The notes beneath the pieces were generated by a model. The model did not search any database. It saw only the letters and a program-made list of their open reading frames with translations, and was not told the DNA's origin. From Anaspis maculata (Eukaryota; Arthropoda; Insecta; Coleoptera; Scraptiidae): a DNA stretch of 64,000 bases. The first letter of the stretch is position 1, and every line of letters begins with the position of its first letter. The stretch is taken from positions 14,087,262 to 14,151,261 of the forward strand of contig OX421962.1 in the NCBI GenBank assembly GCA_949128115.1, in the 5' to 3' direction. Position numbers and translations under genes: made by a program. Below are positions 1 through 11,780 of the stretch, piece by piece.

Positions 1-1105
1 GGCCCAATGGAGCTCCGAATAACACAAGAAGGCAACAAGGGGCTTACTGGAATTCTGATATCCAGACAAAAAACAAGAGGGCTCACTAGGCGCCAAACTA
101 TACTCTTGCGAACACTAAGGGGTCCGATAGGGCTCCGTATATCACATGAAGGCACAAGAGACCCAGGTACACTGGGGCTTCCAGCAATGCAAGAACGCAC
201 AAGCCACGAAAACACACAAGGGGGCTCCTTAGGGCTCTAAATGACGCAGGGCTCAATAAAAATCAGAAAGTCACGGAAAAATGCAAGGGGACTCAGTAGG
301 GCTTCAAATGATATTGGTGACACAAGGGGGCTCAAGGGGATCTAAGGGGGTTCATTAGGGCTCCAAATTATATTTATATAAGAAACAAGGGATAAGGGGT
401 CGAATATAACATAAAGGCACAAGGGACTTACTACTGCTCCAAAAGCCTATAGGAAAAGTGCAAGGGGGCCCAACAGAGCTTTAAACGGTATTGAAGAGAC
501 AAGGGGGGCCCATGGAGCTCTGTATAACAAAATAACGCGAAATGGGGCTTACTGGTACCTACTCCGAAAGTCATGAAAAAACATAAGGAGGCTCAACGGG
601 GCTCCAACTACACCTGAAGGCACAATGGGGTCCGATAGGGCTTGAACATGCCATGGCGGCATAACGCTGCTTGCTGCTCCGGAATTCATGGAAAATTCGA
701 GGGGGCTCAGCAGGGCTTCAAGTTACGTTGAATATAGAATAAGGGGGCCCAGTGAAGCTCTTGATAACACAAGACTGCAAAAGGGGCCGTATGGAAATCT
801 GAAAGCAATGAAAAACAGAAGAGAACTCATTAGAGCTCAAAAATTACACTAGAGAAGATAAGGGGCTTGATAGGGACCAAATATCTCATGAAAGTATAAG
901 GGGGCTTACTGGTGCTCCCGTCAGTGGGTGCTCCCAAAGCTTGGTGTACTAGCAAAAATTCTCGGAATTATGCAAGGGGACTAAGCAGAGCTCCAAAGAC
1001 ATAAAGAAATCAGGGTGCGCAGTAGGGCTCCAAATACTACAAAAAGGAATAAGGGGACTTACTAAAGTTCGAAAAGCAACGAGGAAAGACAAAGGGAGTT
1101 GTTAA
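1..1105. repeat. Degenerate minisatellite-like array
   Basis: Diverged copies of a purine-rich phrase resembling AAGGGGGCTCAGTAGGGCTCC, followed by a short AT-richer spacer often containing AACACAAGAAGGCAC or a similar text, recur every 50-80 bases from the window edge to about 1105. The copies differ by substitutions and indels, so the period is irregular. The array enters from outside the window. Open frames across it come from repeat periodicity, not selection. No gene is recognised. Confidence 0.7.
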
Positions 1106-1130
1106 AGTGCAAAACATTATTTTGCGACGA

Positions 1131-1247
1131 ATTGTCCGTGAGACGAATTGTCCGCGGGACGAATTGTCCGCGAGACGAATTGTCCGCGAGACGAATTGTC
1201 CGCGGGACGAATTGTCCGCGACGAATTGTCCGCTACGAATTGTCCGG
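1131..1247 (+). repeat. 16-bp minisatellite, about 8 units
   Basis: Tandem units close to GACGAATTGTCCGCGA are repeated about eight times with single-base variants; the last units are shortened. It is much cleaner than the degenerate array just upstream, so it expanded more recently. A short open frame over it only echoes the repeat. Confidence 0.9.
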
Positions 1248-1886
1248 TCACGTTGTAAAACGATCGTCTCAATTATAATCGAAACTGTACGCGAAATACG
1301 TAACGGTATGTCAAGGTACTTGAGTGAGAAAGTTTTTGATCATACGGTGGTATAATACACTCTTGGGAACCCGAATATAGCGACTTTTCCGAGTGGCGCC
1401 ATCTATTTTTGGCTTTCCGCAATGCATCTTGTTGGTGGCAGGTAGCCAAAGTAATGATTCATGATTCATTCCACGCCCCTTTGAAATGCAAGGGCAGTGC
1501 TCTCCGCTGATGCCAAAGATGAAACGTGTTATGCTAGCCTTACATTGAGCATCAAATGCTGCAGCTTTTTTTGCTGCAAAGTTCTGATTGGAACTGACGC
1601 CTGAAATTGCTGTCGTTGACCAACATGTAACCAATAAGAGCTCAGCAGCTAAAAAAGCTGCAGCATTTGATGCTTAATGCTCAATGTAGGGCCACCATTA
1701 GTAGTGCTGGTAAGTACAAGTAGACAATACAAATAGAAAAGACCATAGTCGTCACGGATTTTTACGGTTGCGTAGGAACCAGGCGAGTCCATCATTCAAA
1801 AAAAGGTTGGCTGATTTTTGATGCCCCAATATCCGTGACGACGGTGGTGATAACATATGGTCTTCTCTATTTGAATTGTCTATACC
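1248..1886. other. Non-coding stretch with short inverted pairs
   Basis: No gene is recognised. The text at 1539-1571 (ATTGAGCATCAAATGCTGCAG core) is inverted at about 1650-1690. A second inverted pair, GTCGTCACGGAT near 1748 and ATCCGTGACGAC near 1830, lies downstream. These look like remnants of small hairpin elements. Confidence 0.5.
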
Positions 1887-2010
1887 TACCATGCGATCAA
1901 GAAAATTCGGAATTGGGGTAGGCTGTGCTCTGGACGAAAGCAACTTGACATCCTGAAATTTGACCAAGTCACAGCCTACCTCAATTCCGAATTTTGTTGA
2001 TCGCATGGTA
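1887..2010. mobile_element. Small TA-bounded hairpin element (MITE-like)
   Basis: TACCATGCGATC at 1887 is mirrored by GATCGCATGGTA ending at 2010. The arms, about 45 bases each, remain complementary with a few mismatches and an indel through the AATTCGGAATT and TAGGCTGTG segments, leaving a loop of about 25 bases. TA at both edges suits a Tc1/mariner-type target duplication. There is no coding capacity. Confidence 0.65.
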
Positions 2011-3850
2011 CTACTGAGTAGTAATGGCGATCGCCCCCTAGTCACCCTCCCAAGCCCGCCCCTGGGCAGGTACACCAAAGGCCGGCGCGCGATGTCATTA
2101 ATTTCGCATCCTGTAGGCAAGAGGCGAGAGGTGCCAGCGGTGGCGGCGGCGAGCAGCAGGTGAGAGTCGGCGGGCATCCGAGAGGGAAGAGGCGGGAGAG
2201 CGTGTTTACCTTTCGTGTTATTGCATCGCGCGCGCATGGCATCCAGCGGCGGCGAATGCAACCGGGTCTAATTACACGCCGGGATGTAGCGCGTTCCGCG
2301 TTCCCGTCAAAGAGATTTGTTTTTTTTGCTGTACGGTCCTGGACGTACGCGCTACGGGCGGCGTAGTACACGTAGACTCGTCGTAGCGTAGAAAGAGCCG
2401 GGTCGTTGGCGTCCTGGAAGTCCCGGCGTACACCTGCGAGGCGGCGGCGAAGGGGTGGCGACGGCGGCGCGAGGCCAAGGTCGCCCGTGTCCAGGAGCTA
2501 CCAAGGACGCGCCCGGCTGCCGCCCGCCTTACTTAGCGCGCGCCATATCAAAAGATTTGCAACCGCCAGGAGCAGGAACCTCGATAATCAATTCTTGAAA
2601 CGGGGCAAAGCACCGAGTGAAGGGAGAGGAAGGGGGAAAGGGAAACTGAAGGGAGGAGGATGAGGTGAAGGAGTAGGAGGAGGAGGAGGTGGACGTGGAG
2701 GAAGAGGAAGAAGAAGAGTCTTGCCAATCGAAAAACAAGTTCTTACGAGCGCTTTGCCGCCGCCCGAAAACTCGCGGAGGCATTAACGAAACAACCGTAA
2801 TTAAATCGCGCGCGCGGGGTCCTCCCCCGTCCTCCCTTTTTGCTCCCAACAACAATGCCGGTCCCTGTGCTGTGTGCCACACTGCTCGATAAAAGTTTAC
2901 GCGCGCGTATACTTTTCGGTACTTAGAGTTTGGGGTTTCTCCCATCAGGATTCCACCGAGAGAGCAGGACTGTGCTTGCGGGGGATGATGATGGGCAAGA
3001 GAGAGGGCAGATCTGGAAGCGGGGAAACGTTCGGCCGGGAGAGATCACCTGTTGTTGGAAAATGGCAGCACGGCAAAAAATTGAATCCTGCCGCGTTCAG
3101 GGCTGTTAACCCCGTGTCGAAGGCGTGATGATGAGAGATGCAGGAATCATACCTACACCTGGCGATGTCGCAAACTCGCAAAGTCGTCGTTAAGACGCCG
3201 GGGCTTAGGTTGATCCCGTCTTTGAGCGGCGGGTATCAGTCATGAAGTTGTGACGGTAAATTTTGACTCGAGTGGCGCGCGGTCGGACAAGGGGCCGCAC
3301 GCGGATGTTTATTTAAATTCTTGGGGTCGTCGGAGTGACGTCGGCGAGTCGAAGTCGGTTTGAATTATAGAGAACCGGCAAACAAGGGCTGCCAAGGTTG
3401 GGCCCAGAGACGGGAGAAAACGAGAGCACAACGTCGTTTATTAACGCAGGAAAATCTTGTGGGTTGTCATTGGACATTGGGGTCATTCTGTTACAGTTGC
3501 ACTGACCTTGAAAGTTGAGCTCAATTCATTGCAATTATTCATCGTTGTTGCCATTCGTTATTCTACCTCAAAGCTCATCCAAAAAGTCGTTTCAACGCTG
3601 GTTAATTAATTATTATAATTGGTTTTTCAGCTGCAAAGTTTTTGGTTACCATGATGATACTTATCCGAGTGGAGAACGTACTCCTACAAATATTTTTCAT
3701 GAATAATGGTTCTCTTTAGTCCTTCATAGACTTCTTCCTGAACTCCTTGGTAACAGGAGAAATCCTCGGAGGAATCCGACGTTTTAAGTTGCGTTGCGTC
3801 ATAATGGGAAGTTTGCGTGCACACGTCCGTACGACGTAACGTAACTTTCA
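2011..3850. other. GC-rich, CpG-containing stretch, no supported gene
   Basis: This is markedly richer in GC and CpG than its surroundings up to about 3.4 kb, with a GGA/GGT-rich purine tract at 2630-2720 and CGCG clusters near 2230, 2540, 2800 and 2900. Open frames of up to 138 codons on both strands have low-complexity or arginine-rich translations that I recognise as no family, and they overlap one another. It could be a promoter or CpG-island-like host region or an intron. After 3.4 kb the composition returns to AT-rich. Confidence 0.4.
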
Positions 3851-3863
3851 ACGTAAAAATAGA

Positions 3864-4218
3864 GGAGCTTGTGGTGTGGTTAGTTAGCGCGTTCGACTGC
3901 CACTCCAGAGGTCGCGGGTTCGATCTCCGCCGGGGACGGATTTTCGGCCTCGAAAAACAAGCTCCTTGGTTTAGTTGGAATGCTTGCTAAATGCAAGACG
4001 CGCCGTGTGTCGCATAGCACGTAAAATACGAACGATGGTGCCGACCCCATGCGATGTTGGTGGTCGTCAAAAATCCCTACTCTGTGTTGGAACACACAGG
4101 GGTTCGGCAAAATTTCCGGTATAGTGGAGGAAAGCATTCACCGGCGTCGGTGTTGGGCCTCGTTGCGGAAATAGGCCGACGCTAAATAAACGAATAAAAA
4201 AAAAATTTAAAAAAAAAA
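3864..4218 (+). mobile_element. Full-length tRNA-derived SINE with 13-bp TSD
   Basis: The head at 3864-3940 is tRNA-like: an A-box-like TGGTTAGTTAGCGC at 3877-3890 and a B-box GGTTCGATC at 3917-3925, the two internal RNA polymerase III promoter elements. A body of about 230 bases follows, then an A-rich tail (4195-4218). The 13-base duplication ACGTAAAAATAGA flanks it exactly at 3851-3863 and 4219-4231, so this is a complete retrotransposed unit. Its 3' body is shared with copies at 21421-21643 and 44146-44255, both minus strand. SINEs encode no protein and depend on a LINE reverse transcriptase in trans; which LINE is not evident. Confidence 0.92.
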
Positions 4219-4231
4219 ACGTAAAAATAGA

Positions 4232-6151
4232 CGAGTTTGTTATTTGGAATTCCTTAGTTACAGGGGAATTTTCACGTTCCACGTCGCGTTACGTCGTACG
4301 TTGCGTGAAATCGCAAACTCCCTAATATCGAACAAAAGTAGAGCAACAAAAAAATGGAACTTTGATCCGTACGTTTTGAAAATTTCACGTTGACCTATGC
4401 GACCTAATCGATCTTCATTTTCTATCTTTTCCGGATGTAGTGTAGTGGATGTAGTGGATATCTTTTCCGTGGATAATCACGTAATTTGGGGACAGCTGAG
4501 AGATATTCAAGTTGGAAAAAAAATTGAATGAAGAATTGACAAAAATATTCACGACAAAAGTAGAACAAGATTTGTCAAAAATTAAAATACATATCGCTGT
4601 GCTAGAATGATAGTAGGATAACCTCAAATTTCTGATTTTCGGATTAATTTAAAATCTATAGCTCCAAGCTATTCTCTACCTGGTAAAAAAATCGAATTAC
4701 TCAGAGTCATCATGGAAGTATATGAAAAACGAATATCTCACTGTTATAATTATCTGTTTTTCAAACAGTTCTGGTCCTAATACTCGAACATCTCAAAATT
4801 TTTTCTATTCCTTCTACTGAGAAATAGATCGAATTTGATCTTGCCTTCTGATATAATACGAAGACATTTCAACATGTCCCAATTTTACAACAAATCTAAT
4901 TTGGAAATTTCAAGTTGTCCTTGTTTTCCATGTTATCTTAGTATTTTACTGTGGAAGATATCTCACTCTTATATCAAAAAACCAACTGATTCAATGAAAG
5001 TCTCCAGATATTTCATTTTAACTCACTATTGCACAAGACATACCCTCATGCTTTTGTAAAATATCTTACTTTTCTCTAAGTTGTCCCACTATTCGACCAG
5101 AAATGTTCCGTGAATTGTTTAAAATGACTTGATATTTTTTTTTTTGTAATGCAATCTATTTATTGGTAAACAATACAAATCGAGTATGAATTAATAGAAC
5201 ATTGTGAAAAGGTAACTGTAAAAATAACAGAAAAACTTTGTAAAAAATGAAATAGGAAAAAGTTCTGTATATAGTTGAACAACTTCACTAAGCACTTCAC
5301 CAAATGAAACCTCACTCCCGTGCAGCCGGCAAATGTCAAGAGAATAAGAAATGTGGGATCATCAAAAGGCCCTGCTGAAATAAGGTTGGCGAACTTGGAT
5401 AAATGTAACCGCCCGCCCATTCCGGAAATTGGTCGAAAAATAATAATCAACTTAAAATATAGTAGATTTCATCGAAAGACTTTTGAGGGGGTAAAGTTGC
5501 CAGCCCAGATATAGCATTACCCCTCTGAACTTCAAGACTGATTCTTTGTTTTAAAAATTCTGTTGATCGAGTTTCTTTCGATTTTTCAAAAAAATTTCGA
5601 CCAACCTCCGCAATGAAAGACTTGGCTGAAGGACCCCAAGAGCCAATAATGATAATTTTAACTTATCTCCAATGTACATTGCCATGATTTCGTTATCCAC
5701 AGCTCAAAGAAAGAAAGAAAGAAATCGTAAAAATCGGTTCACAGGATGAAAAATGTGATGAAAATTTTTGAATAATTAAATGACAAAGTTATGAATTTTT
5801 ATATTTTCCAATATTTGACAGATGACAGTTAGCGAAACACTATCTACTGTTCTGAATACAGTTTTTCAAGGACTTCCAAATGAATTTTCAGTTTCTGATA
5901 GTGACACTTCTATTTGTCAGATGACAGCCAAAAACTAATGGGCTTATTCCATGTCATACAATACTTGAAGATTACTATGAAAAATATGTTGAACCAAGCT
6001 ATGCTTACTGTGCAATACTCGGACAACTTGAAAATAAAGAGGGATAAATTTGAAATCACTCTACGAATTCCTGACGAATAGTAGGATAACTTACATAAAA
6101 AAACGGACAACTTCCAACAGAACCATTATTTCTAGCGATATACAAGGATAT
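4232..6151. other. AT-rich non-coding repeats
   Basis: No gene is recognised. A motif close to CTAGAATGATAGTAGGATAAC at 4601-4621 recurs in variant form near 6073 and is inverted at 7418-7440 (GTTGTCTTACTATCATTCTAG). The shared ATATCGCTGT flank sits outside both the 4.6-kb and 7.4-kb copies, so 4590-7455 could be the remains of one larger TIR element interrupted by the palindrome at 6152-7236. Confidence 0.4.
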
Positions 6152-7236
6152 ATACAGGGTGGCCCAACAAAAACAGAACAGGGGGGTTTTCAGGCATTTC
6201 ACCTCATTTTTTTTAAAAAAGCTCGAACAGGTCGATTTTTATATTGAGGGGGATATCTAAAACATACATTGGCGGATTTCTATCTTTAGCCCCCTCACCC
6301 CCACCCGCCCAAACTTCGAAGTTTCAAATGACACCACCCACTTTGCGATACATCAAATTGAAGAGAATTAAATTCTCTTTCTGAAAAAATATTTCTATAA
6401 TTTTCAACCCCACCCCCCTTCTTCCTAAAATTGTCAGAGTTTCCAATGTAATATTTTTGATCTCTTAATTCTCTCTAGTACAAACAACGTCATCCTGCAC
6501 AGCATCGAGGGAGAAGATTTTCTGTGTAAAAAGTGCCACCCAAATTCACCCCTTCACTCCCCCACCTCAACTTCAAAATCTAAAATGACACTACCTACTT
6601 TGTGATACATCAAATCGAAGGGAATTAAATTCGCTTCCTGAATAAAATATTTTGAGAATTTTCAAAAAGCCCCCTTTCCCCCTAAAATACTCCGAATGTT
6701 CAATTTATCAGGAGAGGGGTTGAAAATTCCAAAAAAATTGTTCCCAGAAAAAGAAATCAATTTCCTTTCATTCGATGTATCACAAAGTAGGTGGTGTCTG
6801 TGAAGTTTTGAAATTGGGGTGGGGGAGAGGAAAGGGGTGAATTTGGGTAACACTTTTCTCCACCGAAAATTTTCTCCTTAGATGCTATTTAGGATGACGT
6901 TGATTAAATTGAAGAGAATTGAGGGGTCGAGGATATAAAATGGGACAGTCAGAGAAATTTAGGAAGATGGGGGATGGGGTTGAAAGTTTTGAAAATATTT
7001 TTTTCAGAAAAGGAATTTGATTCTCTTTGATTTAATGTATCGCAAAGTAGATGATGTCATTTGAAATTTCAAAGTTGAGGTGGGTAGGGGTGAGAAGGCT
7101 GAAGATAGAAATTTGCCAATGTATGTTTCAGATGTCCCCTTCGATATAAAAATCGACCTGTCTGAGCTTTTTTCCAAAAAATTATGTAAAATGCCCGAAA
7201 ACCCCTCTGTTCTGTTTTCGTTGGGCCACCCTGTAT
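6152..7236. mobile_element. 1.1-kb palindromic element, ends TACAGGGTGGCCC
   Basis: ATACAGGGTGGCCCAAC at 6152 is mirrored by GTTGGGCCACCCTGTAT ending at 7236. The arms pair with moderate mismatch across about 540 bases to a centre near 6694. Within each arm the same text occurs twice: a segment with TGACACCACCCACTTTGCGA (about 6330) and a variant with TGACACTACCTACTTTGTGA (about 6585). The right arm carries both reversed. The order is therefore A, A', A' reversed, A reversed. It has no coding capacity and is best read as a non-autonomous hairpin DNA element or an RNA-hairpin locus. Confidence 0.85.
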
Positions 7237-7504
7237 GTTCACTTTTTGATTTTTTTCTCATTGAGTAAACGTTATTTCATAATGAATTCCTGACAGGTCT
7301 ATCAGGAGCGATATAATACAACTGAAAATTCAAAAAATCTTCGAAATTTTTAGAAAAAGAGGGTTTTTTGTTCTTCTGAAATGTTCAAGTTGCGATTACT
7401 CGAAACTATGTTTTTTAAGTTGTCTTACTATCATTCTAGTACAGCGATATAATATTGTTCAACGTTAGAAACAATGAAACAAAATTTTTATTGAAACAGT
7501 AATA

Positions 7505-8535
7505 TAAAATGGCAGCAGTAATTAATGGAATATTCTTTGTTGCGTATAACTTCCCGGAACGTTTGGGCATTGAACCCAAACCCATTGAATTAGATTATGG
7601 AGGACTTCGTGGGGAAGATTTTCCCACACTTCTTCAATTTCATCAACAAGCGACTGCTTGTTAGGGAATGTTGCGGTTCTTATGCGTCTCTCAATCTCTT
7701 GTTCTCTATTGGGTTTAAGTCAGGCGACTAAGCTGGCCACTCCAAAACTCTGACGCTGTTTTCTTCAAACCATTCCTTTACAAGCCGAGAGCTGTGTTAG
7801 GGTCATTGCCCTGTTGAAAAATGAAACGCAATGGCATCTCCCACCCAGCATAGGGCAACAAGACGTCTCTGAGGATATCCCTGTAATAAAACGGTCCATA
7901 ATGCCATCGATGAAGTGTAAAGGACCTATTCCGTTTGAAGAAAAACAGCCCCGTACGAAAACGCTACCTTTTGTCATGTTTTATGGTCGGTGTCACGTAC
8001 TTGGGATTGAACGTGGTGATGACTGGGCGTCTTACACGTTCCATTCCATCAGAGTTGAATATTTTATAATGACTTTCATCGCTATACTAAATAAAACTTT
8101 ACCCCAGTCTTAACTGTCCAGTTCAAATGTTCCCAGGCAAACTGTAGCCTAGCAAACCTATTTATTCTTGAAATGTTTTTTTTTTTTAGCCGGACGTCTA
8201 CTGAAGAGACCTGCTTCGACTAGCCGCCTCTGAATGGTTCTTGGGCTAACTTCTAATTCGGGAATCTCGGCGATAAATCTAGATCCAGACTTCCACTTAT
8301 CATTTTGAGACATCCGTTTTATACGCCTGTCCATTCAAAACGTGGTTTTTCTTGGTCTTCCAGACTTCGGTATGTTCTCCAGGTGTCTCCTCTCATTATA
8401 CAATGAAATTATTCTTGGAATGGTGTATCTCGGCAATTCAAATTGTTTTCAAATAGCTGTCTGTGACACTGTGTTTTACCTGCCAAAGAGGCATCGACCA
8501 CACACGATGAATATCGATTTGCAAAATACCTGTTG
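7505..8535 (-). pseudogene. Dead Tc1-like transposase
   Basis: On the minus strand, fragments in shifting frames resemble Tc1-family DDE transposases. At about 8340-8480 there is helix-turn-helix/linker text ending in SGRPRK-like SLEDQEKPR. At 7740-7930 comes MDRFI, then LLPYAGWEMPLRF and FQQGNDPNTA, matching the family phrase around the second catalytic Asp (usually FQQDNDPKHT; here D is replaced by G). A WPAQSPDLNPIEN-like segment at 7690-7740 carries a stop, and a C-terminal region runs to 7520. Several stops and frameshifts make it inactive. Terminal inverted repeats were not identified. Confidence 0.85.
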
Positions 8536-9443
8536 TAATCAAAGTTGAAGGTGGTAGAATTGGCTACCCAATGGCTGCCTGGAGGAGGTTAGTGCCGCAG
8601 ACCAATGAGAGCTTCTGGCTGCATTCGTGAATTTTCTGTGGGTATCCCAGCAGGGTTTGAGTATTGATAAATTAGTTTTCTTGGATCAAATCGCGTTGAT
8701 GTTGGCCTTAGGGTCCAGGGGGTTTCAATACGTTAGGTACTTATTTATTTTCAGAACAGCAAAGTCGGCCAGGCCGCTGCAAAACAGCCATTACCGGTAA
8801 ACTCCTGGGTTGAATGAATTTGTATTTGATTTATGGAAACATTTCAGTCTTCCTAACTCCACCTCCTGCAGAGTGGTACGTGATACCGTGATATGAAGGT
8901 ATTGGGAATATTCGAATGCTTTTCAAGTGATTTTAACGTAATTGTAATTGAATCAGAAAATTGCACTCACATTTCAACACAAAACACTTCAAAATTGACA
9001 CAGAAGTTCCCTAATTTTCGCAAATTTGATTTTTCTATCACCATCCGCGACGGGCTAACTCTACCCCCAGCGTGGCTGGTGTTGCTGAATGCTGCTGGTG
9101 CTTACTTGCATTAACACTTCACTTTTTTCAGGGATCAGCTGTTAGTCAGGTTGACAGGCCGACACGCTAGGACGTTCGGAGTTCACCGCGTCCCCGAGTC
9201 CCTATATGATATCTAGCAACAAATTCTACCGCGTCGGCTGGCGCCATTTGTTGAGAACTCTGGTACCAGTACGCGTGACGTCACGCAAAATTTTATTCAG
9301 TTTTTTTTTTCGGGGCCTAAATGAATGCCAAAAATCAAATAAAAAACATGTGAGCTCTACGAAAGCTCCAGTATTTGGATTGATTTTTTCATAAAATCCG
9401 TGGAACACCCCATTATCGATCAATAAATAACTACTATCAACAG
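8536..9443. other. Non-coding stretch
   Basis: I see no gene, array or clear element between the dead transposase and the MITE at 9444. It is AT-rich with moderately GC-rich islands near 9050-9250. Short open frames on both strands have no recognisable family features. Confidence 0.4.
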
Positions 9444-10020
9444 TAACGTATGGTCCGAAAGTTTTGGGAATTTTTTTAAAAGCTAATAACTTTTTTTGGA
9501 TAGTTTTAATTTTGTAACTTAATATTGCAAAAACTAGCATCATCTTTAACAATTTCAAATTCGTATTCAACATATTGAAGATAGTCCATTATCTTTGATG
9601 GCTCTTGGTTTTCTTCTGCCATGTTCGATCATTCTCTGGACAACAGCAGGATTGATTTCTCAGAGCTCCTGCCTCCCAATGTACCGCAAGCTCGACCAAT
9701 ATAAGATTTTTGGTAAGTATTGAGCAGGATAGTATACGACAAGGGGTGGGAAGCTGCGAATGAAGACTAATTACGGCGTCACATTTTTCAATAACATTAG
9801 AGAATTCCGCATTTGACCAATTGATACAGAAAATCATAGAACATGGCAAAAGATAATTGAGATCCATCGAAGATGATGGTCCATTTTCAATATGTTGAAT
9901 ATGAACTTGTTATTGTTATAGATTATGTTAATTTTTGCAATATCAAGTACGAAAATAAAGACTATTCAGGAAAAGTTATTAGCTTAGAACTATTTCCCAA
10001 AACTTTCGGACCATACGTTA
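9444..10020. mobile_element. 577-bp TA-flanked MITE
   Basis: TAACGTATGGTCCGAAAG at 9444 is mirrored by CTTTCGGACCATACGTTA ending at 10020. Complementarity continues, with gaps, for about 200 bases on each side (AACATATTGAA and CCATGTTC segments pair). The middle, about 9650-9830, is unpaired. The outermost TA on both sides fits a Tc1/mariner-type target duplication. It encodes nothing. Confidence 0.85.
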
Positions 10021-10199
10021 GGTATGTTTACACCAAGTAAGAAACCAACATAAACGACCTTGTAAATATTCAGATTGATGTAATACTTCTCAAGCACCAA
10101 ATAAATCATCTAAAATAAGTAGAGACTAGATGAAGCACGCAATGAGCTCAAGACGATTAGAAACAAGCACGTCACCTCAAAAACCCAGAGCGAAGCCCA

Positions 10200-11780
10200 A
10201 ATCAGTGCAATGAGGAAATGGGAAATGAGAAGTCAAAAAAAGAAGAACTCACAAAAGAAATAGAGAAGGAGAGCACGAAGACCCGGAAATCAATAAAGGA
10301 AATCAGAACAGAAAACATCAATATCAAAAAAGCTGTGGAAGAAATGAAGGAAATGTACAGAGAAAAGGAAGAGGCGTGGAGCAACGAGAAGAGGGATCTG
10401 AGCGGTGAAATATCACCGAACAGAGGACCGAGGGCTATAAAAGAAAAGAGAAGAAGAACAAGTTAGTTATTATGGGACTAGCCACTCAATCTAAGGACTT
10501 ACTGGAAGAAACAAACCCATCAGAAGGAACAAATGAACATAATTTCCTGGAACATTGCTGTTTTATCAAACCTTTATAATTCAAATGAATGCCAATTACA
10601 GATTTTGATTTCACTCGATATTATTTGCTCATGCGAAACATGGGCGACCACGCCGCTGCCCCTCCCTGGGTTCTTGAAAAATTATAACATATTCACCGTA
10701 GAAGCTGGAAAACAAAGACAAGGGGAAGGATAGTGGCGGGCTAGCTTTATTGGTGAAAAAAAATTAGTAAGGAGAGACAATTATTGTTGTTTGCTTGAAA
10801 AAGACAATAAGTGGCTCTTTCTGAGGCTGAGAGGTACTGAGTCTGTTCTGGGTGCAGGTTGTGTGATATAATTGGTGTATCTCAAGCCTGACCTTGATTT
10901 TCCGGTTTGTCTAGAAATGCTCAACGATTCTTTGAATGAAATCGTTTCCAGATTCCCAAACGATATAGTGATAACAGGAGGCGACCCAACTGCAGAATAG
11001 GGAATGACGGCATTTTGCTGGACAAAATAGAGCAAAACGCACTGATGGTACTGAACGGGCGCGTGCGAGGAGATACACCGGGTAAGGCGACCCACTTTTC
11101 AAGTAGGGGTAATATATCGTTATAGATCTCGTATGGTTAATCATGAAAGATATAAGTTCTGTGAACACATATTCGAAATTTTGGAAACCTTTATAACACT
11201 GTCAGATCACTTACCCTGTCATTTAGGAATCAACTCATTCATGACTAAAACAACAACCCCGACTGAAACCAATAACTAGGATACAGACGGACGCAAATTT
11301 TACAAAAAAGAAAAACTATTTTACCGGCAAATAGAGCCAGAGCTTCTAGTACAGTTATGAGTCAGTCGGTCAGATTAAATTCCCAGAGTGACGATTACTC
11401 TAACAGTCATACCCCAAAAAAGATTGAACTACTAATCCGAGACAATTTTGGGAAACTTAAAAAAAATGAAAACGGGTACGCAACGGCAACAGATCTTAAT
11501 TAGCACGAAGGAATAGAGCGCGTATTACAGAGCCAGACACCCTTATCTTGATCAGCAGTTCTTAAAACATGAAATAGTAACAGATTGAAAAAAAAACGAT
11601 AACAAACCTGAAAGAAAAAAAGTCACCTGGCCTCGATGGTATTCCACACGAAATTTTCAAAACTCTGAAAAGGTATACACTATTCACTCGAAATGTTTAA
11701 CACAGTACTGGAGAAAGAGAAAAGTAGAAAACGTCCAAAAGCTGGGGTCTAATCAAATTAATACATTTGTATAAGAAAGG
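10200..11780 (+). pseudogene. Decayed LINE (ORF1 coiled region, endonuclease, RT start)
   Basis: A charged, coiled-coil-like Lys/Glu-rich frame at 10218-10466 resembles LINE ORF1 linker sequence. At 10533-10733 an apurinic-endonuclease start is readable: NIISWNIAVL, then LDIICSCETWATTPL (the Glu of the ETW motif) and LPGFLKNYNI. At 10975-11100, in another frame, GDPNCRIGN-like and LMVLNGRVRGDTPGK-like text corresponds to the GDFN motif. Near 11180-11220 is a LSDH-like end. At 11610-11680 KKSPGLDGIPHEIFK is the RT entry motif. Numerous frameshifts and stops are present, and the RT core is missing after about 11780. Its phrases resemble the LINE at 42.2-44.0 kb. Confidence 0.85.

Noticed and set aside
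1131..1247. CRISPR-like appearance of regularly spaced units
   Set aside because: Units are contiguous with no variable spacers, and the window is eukaryotic; it is a minisatellite.
2042..2945. Several overlapping open frames in GC-rich DNA
   Set aside because: Low stop-codon frequency in GC-rich sequence explains them; translations are low complexity and no exon structure is evident.
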